From Gerris lacustris (lineage: Eukaryota; Arthropoda; Insecta; Hemiptera; Gerridae), in assembly GCA_951217055.1 (NCBI GenBank), contig OX578286.1, positions 32,837,307-32,901,306 of the forward strand: a stretch of DNA of 64,000 nucleotides, given 5' to 3'. Position numbers and translations under genes: made by a program. This document shows positions 32,317-44,190 of this stretch, piece by piece (the stretch's first letter is position 1; each line of letters starts with the position of its first letter). The notes beneath the pieces are model-generated. The model searched no databases. It was not told where the DNA came from and worked only from the letters and a program-made list of their open reading frames with translations.

Positions 32317-32377
32317 ATAAAATATGTAACATATTGTGATTTTTGTGAAAAAATCACAATATGTTACATATTTTATT
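32317..32377. repeat. Near-perfect 28-bp-arm palindrome
   Basis: ATAAAATATGTAACATATTG continues into TGATTTTT, then a 4-base loop, then the inverse. It would extrude as a strong hairpin. Confidence 0.8.
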
Positions 32378-32471
32378 TAATAATCCGATAACTAAAACAG
32401 TTGCATGTCAATTCCAACAATATTAATAACTATGAAATTGCTAAGCTAGAATACTGTAATTGTTTTCTCAG

Positions 32472-32680
32472 GAAAAAAGTCGAAGGAGGAAAATAATCAA
32501 AAGTGATCCAAAAAATCCTATTTTGGGTCTGCTGACGGATACCCCTCATCTTCTGCCACATGATTGCCATGTTGTTATTCTTTTGGCCCATATTATCATT
32601 TCATATTCCTACAGAAGCTCCGGCGCCTCACTTATACAGTAGGAGCGGCAGAAAGACCAATTACAGCATAAAGACGCTTG
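32472..32680 (+). CDS. Candidate exon(s) of a second gene
   Basis: 32615-32680 has a good acceptor (TTTCATATTCCTACAG) and reads APAPHLYSRSGRKTNYSIKT in phase 1-1, with a possible donor CTTG|GTACTT. Its phase fits the terminal exon at 38277. Upstream, TTGTTTTCTCAG before 32472 opens EKSRRRKIIKSDPKNPIL, which could be a preceding exon if a weak donor (TTGG|GTCTGC) is used. The charged sequence would suit a juxtamembrane or cytoplasmic region. No homolog recognised; this is a splice-logic prediction. Confidence 0.3.
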
Positions 32681-33439
32681 GTACTTTTTGACCCATCTAT
32701 TGATGTCTGAAACGTTGCTTACACATTTTGTAAGAAGTGAAAATCGGGCTATCCTATCACTGGGACCGCACTGTTGAAATACCATATTGACATGAGAAAG
32801 TTATGTTTGAATTGTCGGACCAATTTTTCTTTTTTATAAATGGCTTAGCGGAGCTTCGGGAAATTTCCCGTCTTTCCGGTGCCCCAATCTGTCTCTGGCT
32901 CGAACTCCTGCGCTGTGTGAATACACACTCGCTAGGCTCGGTCTCGCGACGCTTGGACTTAGTGTGAAAGCTGTCTTAACATGTTTCCACAAAAAACAAC
33001 AGACAATCACAAATTTATACATTTCTACAATATATAATATATATATATATATATTTTAGTTTTTCCTTTGTAAAAACCAGGAGGGGTGGAAAATTGTGGC
33101 ATCCTGTTGTTTCGTTAGTTATTCGTACAGAAGGGTTTTCCTCCCCAACAGTTTTCTACCCTTAAAGCTGAGTGAAGTTTCAAATCTCAAAAACAAAAAA
33201 AAATCTCATTGTTATCAAACAAGTATAAAAGAATAAGTTTTCTTTTTAACTTTCCGTTTTATGTTTTGCACTTTAACGATTAATTTTTTGTTTTTACTTT
33301 TTCTTATACATTCTCATTTGCACTCCTCGCGTAAATTATATATTCTGAACTTATTGAGAAAATATTATATTATGATTTGAAGTACTGTTACCTTTTACTA
33401 AAATTAACAAAAAAATCGGTACGAAACAACTCAGACAAA

Positions 33440-34308
33440 CTTTCTCATATAAGAGTTCATAATTACTTAGCCCAGTGTTTTTCATTTATTAGTTTTCATA
33501 TTATCTTTGGTACCAAAAGTTATCAGAAAATTACTTTTCCTCGGGGAATCGAACTCCATCCGCGTTTAAAGCTATTTTCTCAGGAACTAGATTTTTCCTA
33601 GGGAAATATCGGCTTATATCGTTAGATTCGTATTTAAATGAAAACATTTTTTAAAACATTTTTAATCAAAATCGTCCGTTTTTAGGGTCCGTAGGCAAAA
33701 CCAAGGACCCTTATATTTTCCTGCGTGTGTCTGTCTGTCCATCCATCCGTCTTTCTTATAATTATGGTCCTTTCGATGTATTTATATGTTTTTAGTCCGG
33801 ATCAGTGGCACAAAAATAGTTTATCAGAAGTTTGTTTATGTGTTTTGAGAATAACCAACCCATATGATAGTTCAAAGTAATCTTTTTAGCATTTTAAAAA
33901 ACGCCATCAATAGGGTACTACTTAAACAATACAGTGTGGCCTACGGTCCCTCGCTGTATGCTGACTAGCACACACTTGACCTTTATATTTTAGAAATAAT
34001 TTCTTTTTAACATTTTCGTTTAGAGTTTTTGGAGACTAGCGCCTAGCGCCTTTAAAGTTGGAGCTAAATTTCATTTCTAGATTTCACCTCGGGATATGAT
34101 TTTTCTAAACATGTATGCCAAAATTATTCCAAATCGGTCCAGTACTTTTGGTTCCAGGTCAAACAGACAGACGACAGATAAGACAACTTTTAAAAAACCA
34201 CTTTTTTGTACTCAGGGGACCTCAAAACGTGTAAATCCATTAAAATCACAAAATAAAATTTTCGCTTTTATTACGATACTTTTTCTTTATATATATGAGA
34301 AAGTAAAA
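33440..34308 (-). mobile_element. Interspersed family C, inverted copy, split by B3
   Basis: Reads inversely from the terminal hairpin (TTTCTTTATATATATGAGAAAG at the right) to GAATCGAACTCCATCC (the B-box region) at the left. The family sequence is broken at 33680-33982 by HINE-like element B3. Confidence 0.6.
33680..33982 (+). mobile_element. HINE/Helentron-like element B3, internally deleted
   Basis: TTTTTAGGGTCCGTAGGC at the left and GCATGCTGACTAGCACACAC-like hairpin plus CTTGACC at the right, with about 420 bp of the middle missing. Nested in family C. Confidence 0.6.
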
Positions 34309-34722
34309 AATAGAATGTAATAAGTTATCAATGGGACAAACTCACAAAAAACAACATTATATAATAACGATATAGATACAGGGCACAGCTATATACTTAA
34401 ATTTTCATTGAATTTTCTCACTTACTTTTCTTTTACCAAGAAACACCACTAAGAATATCAACGAAGAGGAGAAATCACCTAATTCACTATCACGAAAATG
34501 CATCCTATGATTTGTCTCTTGGGAAATTCAAAAGATGGGAAAAAATTTATATTTAAAAGCTCAATCAGATATTCATAGCACAACGTTACTCCCTGCAATC
34601 ACCTTGTTTACTTTATCTCCTTACTTCTTCTACATAAAATATCCTAGGAAGTCCGTAAAAAAGAGGGGAGAAAAAGTCACTAAAAGATTTTAGTATCAAT
34701 AATTTAAACATGGTTATTTTCT

Positions 34723-34724
<2 letters not shown>

Positions 34725-34790
<66 letters not shown>
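34725..34790. repeat. (TA)n microsatellite
   Basis: About 65 bp of uninterrupted TA. Confidence 0.95.
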
Positions 34791-34794
<4 letters not shown>

Positions 34795-34829
34795 CAGAGT
34801 AATACCGTGTTTTTGCACACTGCAATAGG

Positions 34830-35127
<298 letters not shown>

Positions 35128-35129
35128 AT

Positions 35130-35785
35130 TTAGGAAGCTAAATATATTTTTGTCCTCATGTCTAAAATCAATTCCCAATATCCAAATTATTACATTATCC
35201 CGACATCTTTTAAACTACAAAACTGATAACCATAAAATTTTGTAGGTAGATCCCTAGAAAGGTGTTTACTAAGTCATCTTTTTATGATTCTTGATGCTGG
35301 GTATTTATAGACAGATTTCGACTATGGCGATACGTCCCCAAAGTCCCAATAATATAATTATCTCCACTTTTTCGAAAAGCTCAAAAATAATATAAATTGT
35401 ATTCGTATAATATGCGGTTATTTCTAATATTGCAAAAAATAATATTTGCAAACAAAAGGCGTTTTCTGAAAATTGATCTGTAAAAGGGGGAAATGGAGGC
35501 AATTTAAAAATAGAAGGAGAATTGTGCCCAGACAGAACTTCTAAAGTTAGAAAGGTAATTCCTAGGAAAGGGCGTCACTTCAAGATGTAGGTGTATTTTA
35601 ATAATAGAAATTCCAATTTAAACTTTGGGATGTGATAAGACAACAAGATGGTGGGAGGGAGGGGAGGGGAGGGGTGACAGAAGGACAAACCTCTGGTTCT
35701 CAAGGGATTTTTTGTAAATTATATTTAATCCATGGGGGTATGGAAACTTCGTTGCCTTTAGATACTCTTGCTTAGTAAAATATAG
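35130..35785. other. Unassigned gap
   Basis: AT-rich, with a GGGAGG-type purine tract near 35650-35675. No gene. Confidence 0.35.
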
Positions 35786-35932
35786 GGTGTTGCATAAACA
35801 TGGATGAATCTGAAATGCGCGCAATTTTTTTCTGTTAAGTTGGTAGCTTTGAAACTTATCATTTTTATCATCAGTTATCATTAAGAATTGACTTTCAGAG
35901 AGGATTGTTTAGTTTAGTTGTGTTGCGTAACC

Positions 35933-36192
35933 GTGGCGCGATTAACTGTCGACCAACGTTGCTTTGTAGTCAAAAAGTATTACGCAAACGGAGATAGTCC
36001 CACACTACCGGTGCGCAAATTCCGGGCACTTATGGGCCACAATGAAGCACCATAATGAAGAAGTTTGAGACCACTGGTACAGTGAATGATGTGAAACCTG
36101 CAGGACGTCCACGGACCAGTCGATCCCTTTTCAACCAAGAGGTTGTTTTCGACAACGCTCTCATCAGTCCCGCAAAATCTGCGGATCTGTAA
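35933..36192 (+). pseudogene. DUF4817-type helix-turn-helix protein remnant
   Basis: Frame 1 (from GTG 35933) reads RLTVDQRCFVVKKYYANGDS then VRKFRALMGHNEAP; frame 2 (from 36055) continues MKKFETTGTVNDVKPAGRPR. Together they follow the arthropod DUF4817 / transposon-associated HTH pattern (...VVKKYYE.GDSP...FRALYG...TI..LVKKFEETGSVND..RPGRPR). The frame shift between the halves and the abrupt end show it is broken. The likely original Met codon is GTG. A TAGGGTGTTGCATAAA motif at 35783-35798 may be an associated transposon end. Confidence 0.65.
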
Positions 36193-36239
36193 AAGATTTT
36201 TACTAAATCTTTTAAGTGAGATATACAAACATTTGATGA

Positions 36240-36900
36240 CAAATCATAGTAAGAACATCAGAATAATCAGAAATTAAGTAAACATTAATGCACCAGGTCC
36301 CATGCCCCAGGCCCAGGCCAAAAGCCCTAGGCCCTATACTAAGTGCTCCAGGCCCCAGGTTACCGGCCACTGGTCTATGGCCCAAGGCAATTAAATTTGA
36401 GGAAGGGTATATTGGATTATTTCGGAAAATATATTTTATTATTATAGTTTTTATTTATTTTTATTGGAATTTGTATTGGGATTGTTTGAGTGTTCAAAAT
36501 GGTATCATAGGCAGTCTGTGGACTGGCTTAAGAGGGGACCAAACTGGCATTTGCCTAGTAAATTGAGGGACAACAATAGAATAAAGTTTTTCTATGGGTA
36601 GTTTTGTTTCTTTGTTTGTAGGTTTCTGTTAGTGAATGGTCTCTAGATTTTGTAATTTGAGGCTAAGAGGAGTAATTTAGTGTGGTCTTGATTTTTTCGT
36701 TTAATTATTGTCACTTATAAAATAAAAACCGATTATTAAGGAAATTAAATAGTGAGTTATTATGACAAATTATTGCTTGAGGTTCGAGGTTGTCTCTTTC
36801 CCATGAATAGTAGGAGGTTCTCGCGAATGAATAATTCCAACGAACCTAACTCGAACGAAGTACGCAAACAGTTTGGTACGACAATACGCGGCTTTACTCC
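36240..36900. other. Unassigned, with one GC-rich low-complexity patch and a shared repeat
   Basis: 36288-36388 is built of CCAGGCCCC/AGGCCCTA-like words, unlike the surrounding AT-rich DNA. 36415-36520 matches 46547-46640 inversely (ATCATAGGCAGTCTGTGGA). Confidence 0.45.
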
Positions 36901-36901
36901 T

Positions 36902-37049
36902 TTAAGCCTCGTCCAGACTGCCAAACCAAACAGAGGTAACGAGCCTAGCATTGGTATCTGCGCATGTCCAGCCTGATATGCTCATGCGCACATTAGACTG
37001 GGCATGCGCAGAGACCAATGCTCGGTTTGGCAGTCTAGACGAGGCTTAA
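36902..37049. mobile_element. TTAA-flanked MITE K, copy 2
   Basis: TTAAGCCTCGTCCAGACTGC at the left, TTTGGCAGTCTAGACGAGGC plus TTAA at the right; both TTAA sites are intact. The interior palindrome around GCATGCGCAGA is shared with copy 1. Confidence 0.75.
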
Positions 37050-38276
37050 GAACACGCTAAGAAATCATCTTAAGATTCGCCACCTTGATTCAATATGGTG
37101 ACCATTTATAAGTAACATTTGACTAGACGATATCTCCGGAACCTCTAGCACTAGATCTTTGAAATTTATAAGTTAGCTTCCAATTGTAAAAGGGGGTTTC
37201 AATCAGTAAATTTGATAAAGATAGCACCCTTATAAGTACATGATGCCTAAGTCCCCCACTATATTTATCATTCCTTCTTTTAAACGCTATAATAAAATAA
37301 ATGTATTCGGTATAATTTCTAAAAAAGGATGACTGCCATGAAGGGATTTTCTAAAATTAATCCGCTAAGAGGGAATTATATGAGCTAACTGAAAATGAAA
37401 TAGGAATTTATGTAAGAGACTGATATTCAGATGTTAATATACTTGGGAAAGGGTTCTTTTTTAGGATCAGAGCAAGGCTTAAGTTTATTATTTGTTGTTA
37501 AAATATATGTCTAAAAAAAACAAACTATTATTATTATTAACAAAAGATAATTCCAATATCAACCTAGGAATGGGATAAGACAAAAGAAGAGAAGGATACA
37601 AAAGTATAAACAACTTTTGCTTTTCATGGGAAGTAAACAATTAAAACTTTTTTATCATTAGTAGTATAAGAATCAATTACTAATTAGGGATTTATGTAAA
37701 TTATTTTATAGAAGGGGAGGGGGTATATAAATTAGGGGATAGGGATTTAGGAAATTCCGTGGCAGCTGGATATTCTGGCTTGAATAAATAACTTTCAAAG
37801 TTCTTGACAATAACTTATAAACCTATTAATTTAATATAAAATTCATTAAACTTAATCTAAAAAATACATTAAAATTAATCCAAAATACATTAAAATTAAT
37901 ATAAAATACATTACATACATACATTAATATAAAAATAATTCCTGGAAACACAGAAATCGTGCTATTAATATAGATAGGGGATAATTTAAAGCTGTTTAAA
38001 GGGCATTCATCACTCACAAATGTAGAGATAAAAGCTCATTTTACAACAAACAAACTGAATAGCTTAAAAAGATTATGTTGATGATAATACCTTCTTTTTT
38101 ACCTCCCCCTCATTAATTGCATCCTCTGAGGATTCCAATTTTAAAATGAATGAACTTCTTAGCTTGATATTAAACTTTTTAATATCCCCTTCAACATTAG
38201 GAGTTGAGATCCAAAATTAATTGTGCGCTTAGTTGTTCAAAATACATCATACAATTGTAACCCTCTAATTTTTCAG
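37050..38276. other. Intron or intergenic DNA left of the candidate terminal exon
   Basis: AT-rich; 37840-37920 has four short repeats of ATTAAAATTAATNNAAAATAC. No gene. Confidence 0.4.
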
Positions 38277-38461
38277 GAAGTGGAAGATCGATCGATACAT
38301 TTCCCGAAGTGAGTGAAGGCCCTAATCACTTTGGGATACGCAAATCTCGTCTCGAGATGCCTCACGACCAGGAGACTGAGCGATTTAAGTCGCCCATCAT
38401 TCTCAATTCTCAACACATCCACGACTCAAGTAGCGCGTACAACCACGTTGTTTATGTTTAA
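38277..38461 (+). CDS. Candidate terminal coding exon of a second gene
   Basis: The acceptor CTCTAATTTTTCAG is strong; the exon opens in phase 1 and reads 61 codons to TAA at 38459-38461: SGRSIDTFPEVSEGPNHFGI, RKSRLEMPHDQETERFKSPI, ILNSQHIHDSSSAYNHVVYV. It is clearly GC-richer than its flanks and free of repeats. The polar, unstructured character and the C-terminal YNHVVYV would suit a cytoplasmic tail, but no family is recognised. The phase fits the exon at 32615-32680. A MITE array begins 59 bp after the stop, probably in the 3' UTR. Confidence 0.5.
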
Positions 38462-38519
38462 TTAGAAAGTAAAGTCAGTTTTTACAGGCAATAGGCCGAG
38501 TAAATACCCAGTACTCTTC

Positions 38520-39140
38520 GGCACTTTTTCAGATTGTTACTCCCCTTATAAAAATAAACAGAGGGGAGTAACATTCTAAAAAAGGAGTAAGGAATGTTCT
38601 TCTTTAGACTGTTACACCCTTTATAAAAAACAAAAACAAAGGAGAGTAACATTTTAAAGAAGGTGTACGGAATGTTCTTCTTTAGACTGTTACTCCCTTT
38701 ATAAAAAAAAACCAAGGAGAGTAACATTCTAAAAAAGGTGTACGGAATGTTCTTCTTTAGACTGTTACTCCCTTTATAAAAAAAAAAAACAAAGGAGAGT
38801 AACATTCTAAAGAAGGTGTACGGAATGTTCTTCTTTAGACTGTTACTCCCTTTATAAAAAAAAAACCAAGGAGAGTAACATTCTAAAGAAGGTGTACGGA
38901 ATGTTCTTCTTTAGACTGTTACTCCCTTTATAAAAAAAAAAAAAAAAGGTGAGTAACATTCTAAAGAAGGTGTACGGAATGTTCTTCTTTAGACTGTTAC
39001 TCCCCTTATAAAAACAGAAGTGTGATATTCCTTTGTCCCAAAGTACATTGGAATAAATATCCCTTTATCTTAATAGTTATTTAGTTAAAGTCATTTATAT
39101 TCTAAAACAACATAAGGGAGTAATAATCTAAAGAAGTACC
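38520..39140. mobile_element. MITE family A expanded into a tandem array
   Basis: About six units of 75-78 bp, each TTCTTTAGACTGTTACTCCC ... GGAGAGTAACATTCTAAAGAA, i.e. each a hairpin, lie between one left end (GGCACTTTTTCAG) and one right end (AAGAAGTACC). A perfect 8-bp TSD, TACTCTTC, flanks the whole (38512-38519, 39141-39148), so the array moved as one element or expanded after insertion. Confidence 0.85.
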
Positions 39141-39149
39141 TACTCTTCA

Positions 39150-39826
39150 TCATTGTATCCTCCTACTCGAGCAGTATAGTGATTCTAGTAGCGATGAGGA
39201 TATCGTTATTTAGTATTATTATTACCTCCGGTACAGAAGAAGAAACAAAGAGATAGTTTTGGGTGCATCCTTACATCGAAAAGAACACCAATAGTAGCTC
39301 CAAAGCCTGGTTTCTGAATTACAGCGTCTCTGAGTTACCGGTACCGGTACTGGAGTATCCCCTTCTGAGTAGCGCCACCTAATTACAAACGTTGAGTCTC
39401 TTGTTCGTCGAGTCTCCTATTTTTGAGGATATTTGCGCAACCCCGCATGAATAGGGCCAAATACATTTGTAATATTGCAATATATAATAAATTTGTAAAT
39501 ATAATTATTAATATAACATTATACTAATAACTTTTTGAATTACCTTGCGAAACATTATATGTTTTTGATACTTCGTAAACATCTTCCTGACCGTAGAGTT
39601 TATACAGGGCCCTGAAACAATAATATAAACAATCAATCAATTGTAAAAAAATAAATAAACAAAACAAAAAAAAATTTAAAAAAAATCACTACTACAGTAA
39701 AAAAAATTAGAATTAAGTAAGTTTTGTAAGGCTTCGATTCTCCGTGGGGTCGCACGCATAAAGAAATGTGCATAGGCAATTGAAATAAATATGGGACCAT
39801 CTGTGGGCTATTTGGCGTCTCTTAAT
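39150..39826. other. Unassigned gap
   Basis: 39141-39240 matches 27870-27965 inversely. The remainder is AT-rich and unassigned. Confidence 0.4.
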
Positions 39827-39827
39827 G

Positions 39828-39988
39828 TTCTTCTTTAGTCTGTTACTCCCCTTATAAAAACAGAAGTGGGATATCCCTTTGTCCCAAAGTACATTGGAAT
39901 AAACATCCCTTTGTCTTAATAGTTATTTAGTCAAAGTCATTCATATTCCAAAAAAAATCATAAGGGAGTAACAATCTAAAGAAATACC
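39828..39988. mobile_element. MITE family A, single-unit copy
   Basis: TTCTTCTTTAGTCTGTTACTCC at the left, GGAGTAACAATCTAAAGAAA at the right, with the long-unit interior (TTTGTCCCAAAGTACATTGG). Confidence 0.65.
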
Positions 39989-39989
39989 G

Positions 39990-40258
39990 GCTACTTTTTA
40001 ACAAACCATCCAAATTTCTTCAAAAACAGATGATTACTTTTAAAGAAAGTCTGCCATTTAGTGTGCCACATAGCTTACCCGCATCCTAGCGTGTATACTT
40101 TAATGATATTATGCTTTTTATAACCCATTTTTATCTAATTTATTTAATTTCCCCCCTTTTTCCTTCCGAGCTTACCAAAGGCAACGGAAGTAGGTAATAA
40201 TCATTCTTTGCCATTCAAATTTAATCAAAAACAGAAAATTCATTTTTAAAAGTAAAAC
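39990..40258. mobile_element. Interspersed family D/E fragment
   Basis: ACAAACCATCCAAATTTCTT, TGTGCCACATAGCTTACCC and CTTCCGAGCTTACCAAAGGC mark this family. Confidence 0.45.
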
Positions 40259-40409
40259 AGCAGTAAATCATTCTGCTGCGTAGCTTAGTTGGTTAGAGCG
40301 CTTTACTGGAAATATAGAGGCTCGTGGTTCAAATCCCGGCGCTAGAGTCTATTTTTCTCTGTCTGTTTCCCGTAGTTAATAATATAATTATAATTTGATT
40401 TAAATTAAA
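40259..40409 (+). mobile_element. tRNA-derived SINE, single copy, split by B4
   Basis: A tRNA-like head (about 40275-40349; A box TAGCTTAGTTGG, B box GGTTCAAATCC, loop CTGGAAA) followed by body TCTATTTTTCTCTGTCTGTTTCCCGT-like sequence. Family sequence stops at 40409 and resumes at about 41134-41185 (CTTTCCGTAGTATGATTACT), so B4 is nested inside. Confidence 0.65.
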
Positions 40410-40412
40410 TAA

Positions 40413-41133
40413 ACAGGTCAAGTGTGTGCTAGTCAGCACACAGTGAGGGTCCGTAGGCCACACTATATAGTGTTTAACTGTAAAGTGTATAAACAGTGTT
40501 TTTTTTTAATGCTTTAAAGCTTACTTTGAACCATTTTAAGGGTCTGATATTCTCAAAACACACTCTGATAAAGTATTTTTTTGCCACTGAACCGGACTAA
40601 AACCATAATAATACATCGAAAAGACCATAATTATAAAAAAAAAAACGTATTTTGTCAATAAAAAATAAAATAATATTTATTTCGAAATTTCCAAAAAGTG
40701 GTATCTTTACTTTTGGTCGAAAAATGTTTTTTTCAGATTTTTTGCACTTCACATAAGCGAGATAGAGGAGGGGGGGGGGGACACGTTTCACACCCACTTC
40801 AAACTTGTCTACGCTCGCCCTATCAAAGTTATATCCAAAGAATTATATATTTTTGTAATCAGCTCGACGTACCCTTTCATATGATACCCCTCACGGTGTC
40901 GAAAAAAAATAAAAAAATTTAACCCTTAAGTTTTTTTACACTAATTTTTTTTGAAAAATATTTTTTTTAAGTCGCTACATTTTTAAAATATGTGGGCAGG
41001 TAGAAGACACATACATGCCAAATTTCAAAGTGATCGGACGAAAGGTGTAGCCGTGAGAGCACGCGAGAGGACGGACGCACAGACACACGCAGGAAAATAT
41101 AAAGGTCCTTGGTTTTGCCTACGGACCCTAAAA
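40413..41133 (-). mobile_element. HINE/Helentron-like element B4
   Basis: Complete family B copy on the minus sense: CAGGTCAAGTGTGTGCTAGT with hairpin at the left, GCCTACGGACCCTAAAAA at the right. It interrupts a SINE. Confidence 0.65.
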
Positions 41134-41188
41134 ATATAATCTTTCCGTAGTATGATTACTACCAAAATCGTAAAATATGAATTTATAT

Positions 41189-41897
41189 TTTTAGGGTCCG
41201 TAGGCAAAACCAAGGGCCCTTATATTTTCCTGCGTGTGTCTGTTCGTCCGTCCTGTCACCTGCTCTCACGGCTACACTTTTCGTCCAATCACTTTGAAAT
41301 TTGGCATGTATGTGTCTTGTACCTGCCCACATATTTTAAAAATATAGCGACTTTTTTAAAAAAATTAGGGTAAAAAAACTTAAGGGTTAAAATTTTTTTA
41401 TTTTTTTTCGGCACCGTGAGGGGTATCATATGAAAGGGTACGTCGAGCTGATTACAAAAATATATAATTCTTTGGTTATAACTTTGATAGGGCGAGCGTA
41501 GGCAAGTTTTAAGTGGGTGTGAAACGTGTCCCCCCTTCTATCTCGCTTATGTGAAGTGCAAAAAATCTGAAAAAATTCCTGAACATTCTTCGACTAAAAG
41601 TAATGATAGCACTTTTTGGAAATTTCGAAAAAAATATTATTTTATTTTTTATTGACAAAATACGTTTTTTATAACTTTGGTCTTTTCGATGTATTTATAT
41701 GGTTGTAGTCCGGTTCTGTGGCAAAAAAAATACTTTATCAGAAGTTTGTTTATGTGTTTTGAGAATATCAGACCCATAGGATAGTTCAAAGTAAGCTTTT
41801 TAGCATTTTAAAAAACACCATCAATCGGGTACTACTTAAACTATACAGTGTAGCCTACGGACCCTCGTTGTGTGCTGACTAGCACACACTTGACCTG
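41189..41897 (+). mobile_element. HINE/Helentron-like element B5
   Basis: Complete copy in the opposite sense to B4, only about 55 bp away, so the two form a 700-bp-arm inverted repeat. Confidence 0.65.
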
Positions 41898-41899
41898 TT

Positions 41900-42894
41900 T
41901 ATTGTACTTCAAATTGATCACAATGCTTTCATTATTACTTCGATATGCTAAGAACCAAATAAATCATGTTGTATAAAAAATAAAAACACAAAATAATCAA
42001 TGAATAAAGGGAGTCCAAGGGATTAGAAAACGTCAGCGAAATTGGAGCATCTAAGTAAAAATATAACTTTTGTAGAAAAAAAAAAATTCCATCATCATAA
42101 CAAATGGTTGGTTTAATCAAATAAAGTCAGATCGACTGATAAGTCAATCTGATAATCTAATCAGCTTGGTGGATATTGGATTAGGTTTAGCGTGATCTCC
42201 AGCATAAGATTGTTACTTTAACACGCTAAGTTCAACTTAGGTGAAACGTTGACACGAAACAGAGACTTTGATTGACGATTCCAAGGAATTCTGCCCCAAA
42301 TTCTCATTTACCAATATTTGACTTTAATTTCCCTCCTTTGCCATGAAGAACATGAGAAAATATCAAGGAAATCAACAATAATTGGATGGGATCAGTTTAT
42401 TTTTCAAGGTAGATTTCCGATTCTTAAGTACTTAGGTCTATTAAAGAATTGAAAAGGGTCATTTTGACGACATTTCGACTTCATCTTGGGTCATTTAAAA
42501 GTAAAATAAACAAACAAAATTTAAATTATAATTTATTCATTGTTTAAATGTGCGTGTTGGTTTCTGATATTTTAACATGTTAATTGGATCTGATATTACT
42601 TTGCGTAATATATGGAATTAGATAATGAAAATTGTTAAAAATATTGTAGCAGCAAAGAAATTAAATTAATATTTAAAATTCTCCGCACACAATTTTATAC
42701 CAATAAGTATGTAAATAATATGTAATAATAAATATGTATTGAATATTGAAAAAATAGATAATCATGAATCACGATGAGTTGATAGATATAGGGTATGATA
42801 GTAGTACAGCTGCTAGTACTAAGGGAACAACCCCGCATTCTTACAATTCCTCTAACCACACATCTTTAAACATTTAGGTCCGCTTTAATAGTTT
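41900..42894. other. Unassigned gap
   Basis: AT-rich. No gene or element recognised. Confidence 0.35.
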
Positions 42895-43535
42895 TAACGA
42901 TCTTTTTTAATTCATAGCGGTGTCGCTGTTGGTTTTACTACAAAATGTTATTTGAAAAAAAATGTTCGTATCATTGAATAGATAATGATACAATTTTTTC
43001 CCGTCAGGAAATTCGAATTTTAATTTTGAAGTGCACGTTTACGCAAGCGTTGCGCGCGAACGCTTGGGCAGACAACGTTGTCCAACGAACTCGTTCTGAG
43101 CATTGGTAAAATGAACATGTGTACCAAATTTCATCAAAATCGGCCAACTTTTACTCAAGTTATCGTCGTACGTTTCAGACACACAGACAGACACGGAGCA
43201 TATTTCGTTGAATGTAGGAAGCTCGCTACGCTCGCTTCAATTAAGTCCCCGATTTCAAAAATTCCAAGACAGAAGTCGGGTCATCAGGGAACAATTTTTC
43301 GGTTCAATCAGTATGTCATTCAATTTTTGTGAACCAAAATATCTTAAAAACTACACGTCTGATTTTATTGAAATTTGGATGGTCGGACATAACTACCCCA
43401 TAGTTGGTCCTATTATAAGTTTCAACCTTTTTGCGCCCATTTGTTTCAATTCCACATGCGCACAAACATATATTTATTTACACCTATATCTTCAAAAGTA
43501 CTCATCAGGTTTTCATGAATTTTGGATGATTGTGA
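42895..43535 (-). mobile_element. Interspersed family D/E, inverted D part followed by an E part
   Basis: GGTGTCGCTGTTGGTTTTAC, the FTNAQ-like stretch and ACACAGACAGACACGGAGCA match family D inversely; 43310-43530 carries the E segment in the plus sense. GCTCGCTACGCTCGCTTC at 43221-43238 echoes the 'CGCTNCGCTCG' loop found in elements F and G. Confidence 0.5.
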
Positions 43536-43539
43536 CGCA

Positions 43540-44000
43540 TGCGCTCACACTGTACTGTCATAAAATCATGTCTGGTTGGAACGGGTTTAGAACTGTAATT
43601 CACACCGTATTTAAAACATTCAAGGTAACCTAACAGTTAAGGAACCTTTCAGTTGACATGTGTCACGGTTGACATAACTGCGCATGTCATACAAACCAGG
43701 ACATGGTATTGACAGAGGATCGTTAGGACCGTACAGTAAACGGTTCGCAAACGATCCCTGCATGGGTTGGAACAGTTTGGAGGTCGGTACGAAACACTGC
43801 CACAAGTTAAGTTGGAACGGCTTTTAACCATTGCGCATGCCCGTGAAGATCCCGCGGTCGGTACACTGCCTGTTTGGAACTAACCTAAAGTTGTGTTACT
43901 TTTTATTAACCTCTCTAGTCATAATTATGAAGCGGTACCACAAAATCTCACTCAAAACAACCTATCATTTATAAATAGTTATTTATGCACCTAGGGAGTA
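43540..44000. other. Unassigned, includes a Penelope-like end fragment
   Basis: 43893-43966 (ACCTCTCTAGTCATAATTAT, GGTACCACAAAATCTCACTC) matches the right end and flank of the foldback at 14440-14500. 43540-43880 has four GTTGGAAC-like words but no clear structure. Confidence 0.45.
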
Positions 44001-44004
44001 AAGT

Positions 44005-44190
44005 AAGCCATTATTCCCTGAGCGAATAAGTTGGTTCTTGAGGCGAAGCCGAAGGAACCACGGTCCCTAAATCCCGAGGCGAAGCCGAGGGAATTTGACT
44101 ATTTAATTCCCGAGACGTAGCCGAGGGAATAACGCTAATTAGATAATTATCACGAGGTGAATTATGGCACTTTACTCCCGAGGAACATAC
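44005..44190. repeat. Cluster of GAGGCGAAGCCGAGGGA hairpin words
   Basis: Three variants occur within 130 bp: TTGAGGCGAAGCCGAAGGAA, CCGAGGCGAAGCCGAGGGAA and CCGAGACGTAGCCGAGGGAA. Each can form a short stem around GCGAAGC or ACGTAGC and some pair with TTCCCTGAG or TTCCCGAG nearby. Confidence 0.55.

Noticed and set aside
35980..36242. Minus-strand open frames over the DUF4817 remnant
   Set aside because: Shadows; the family match is on the plus strand.
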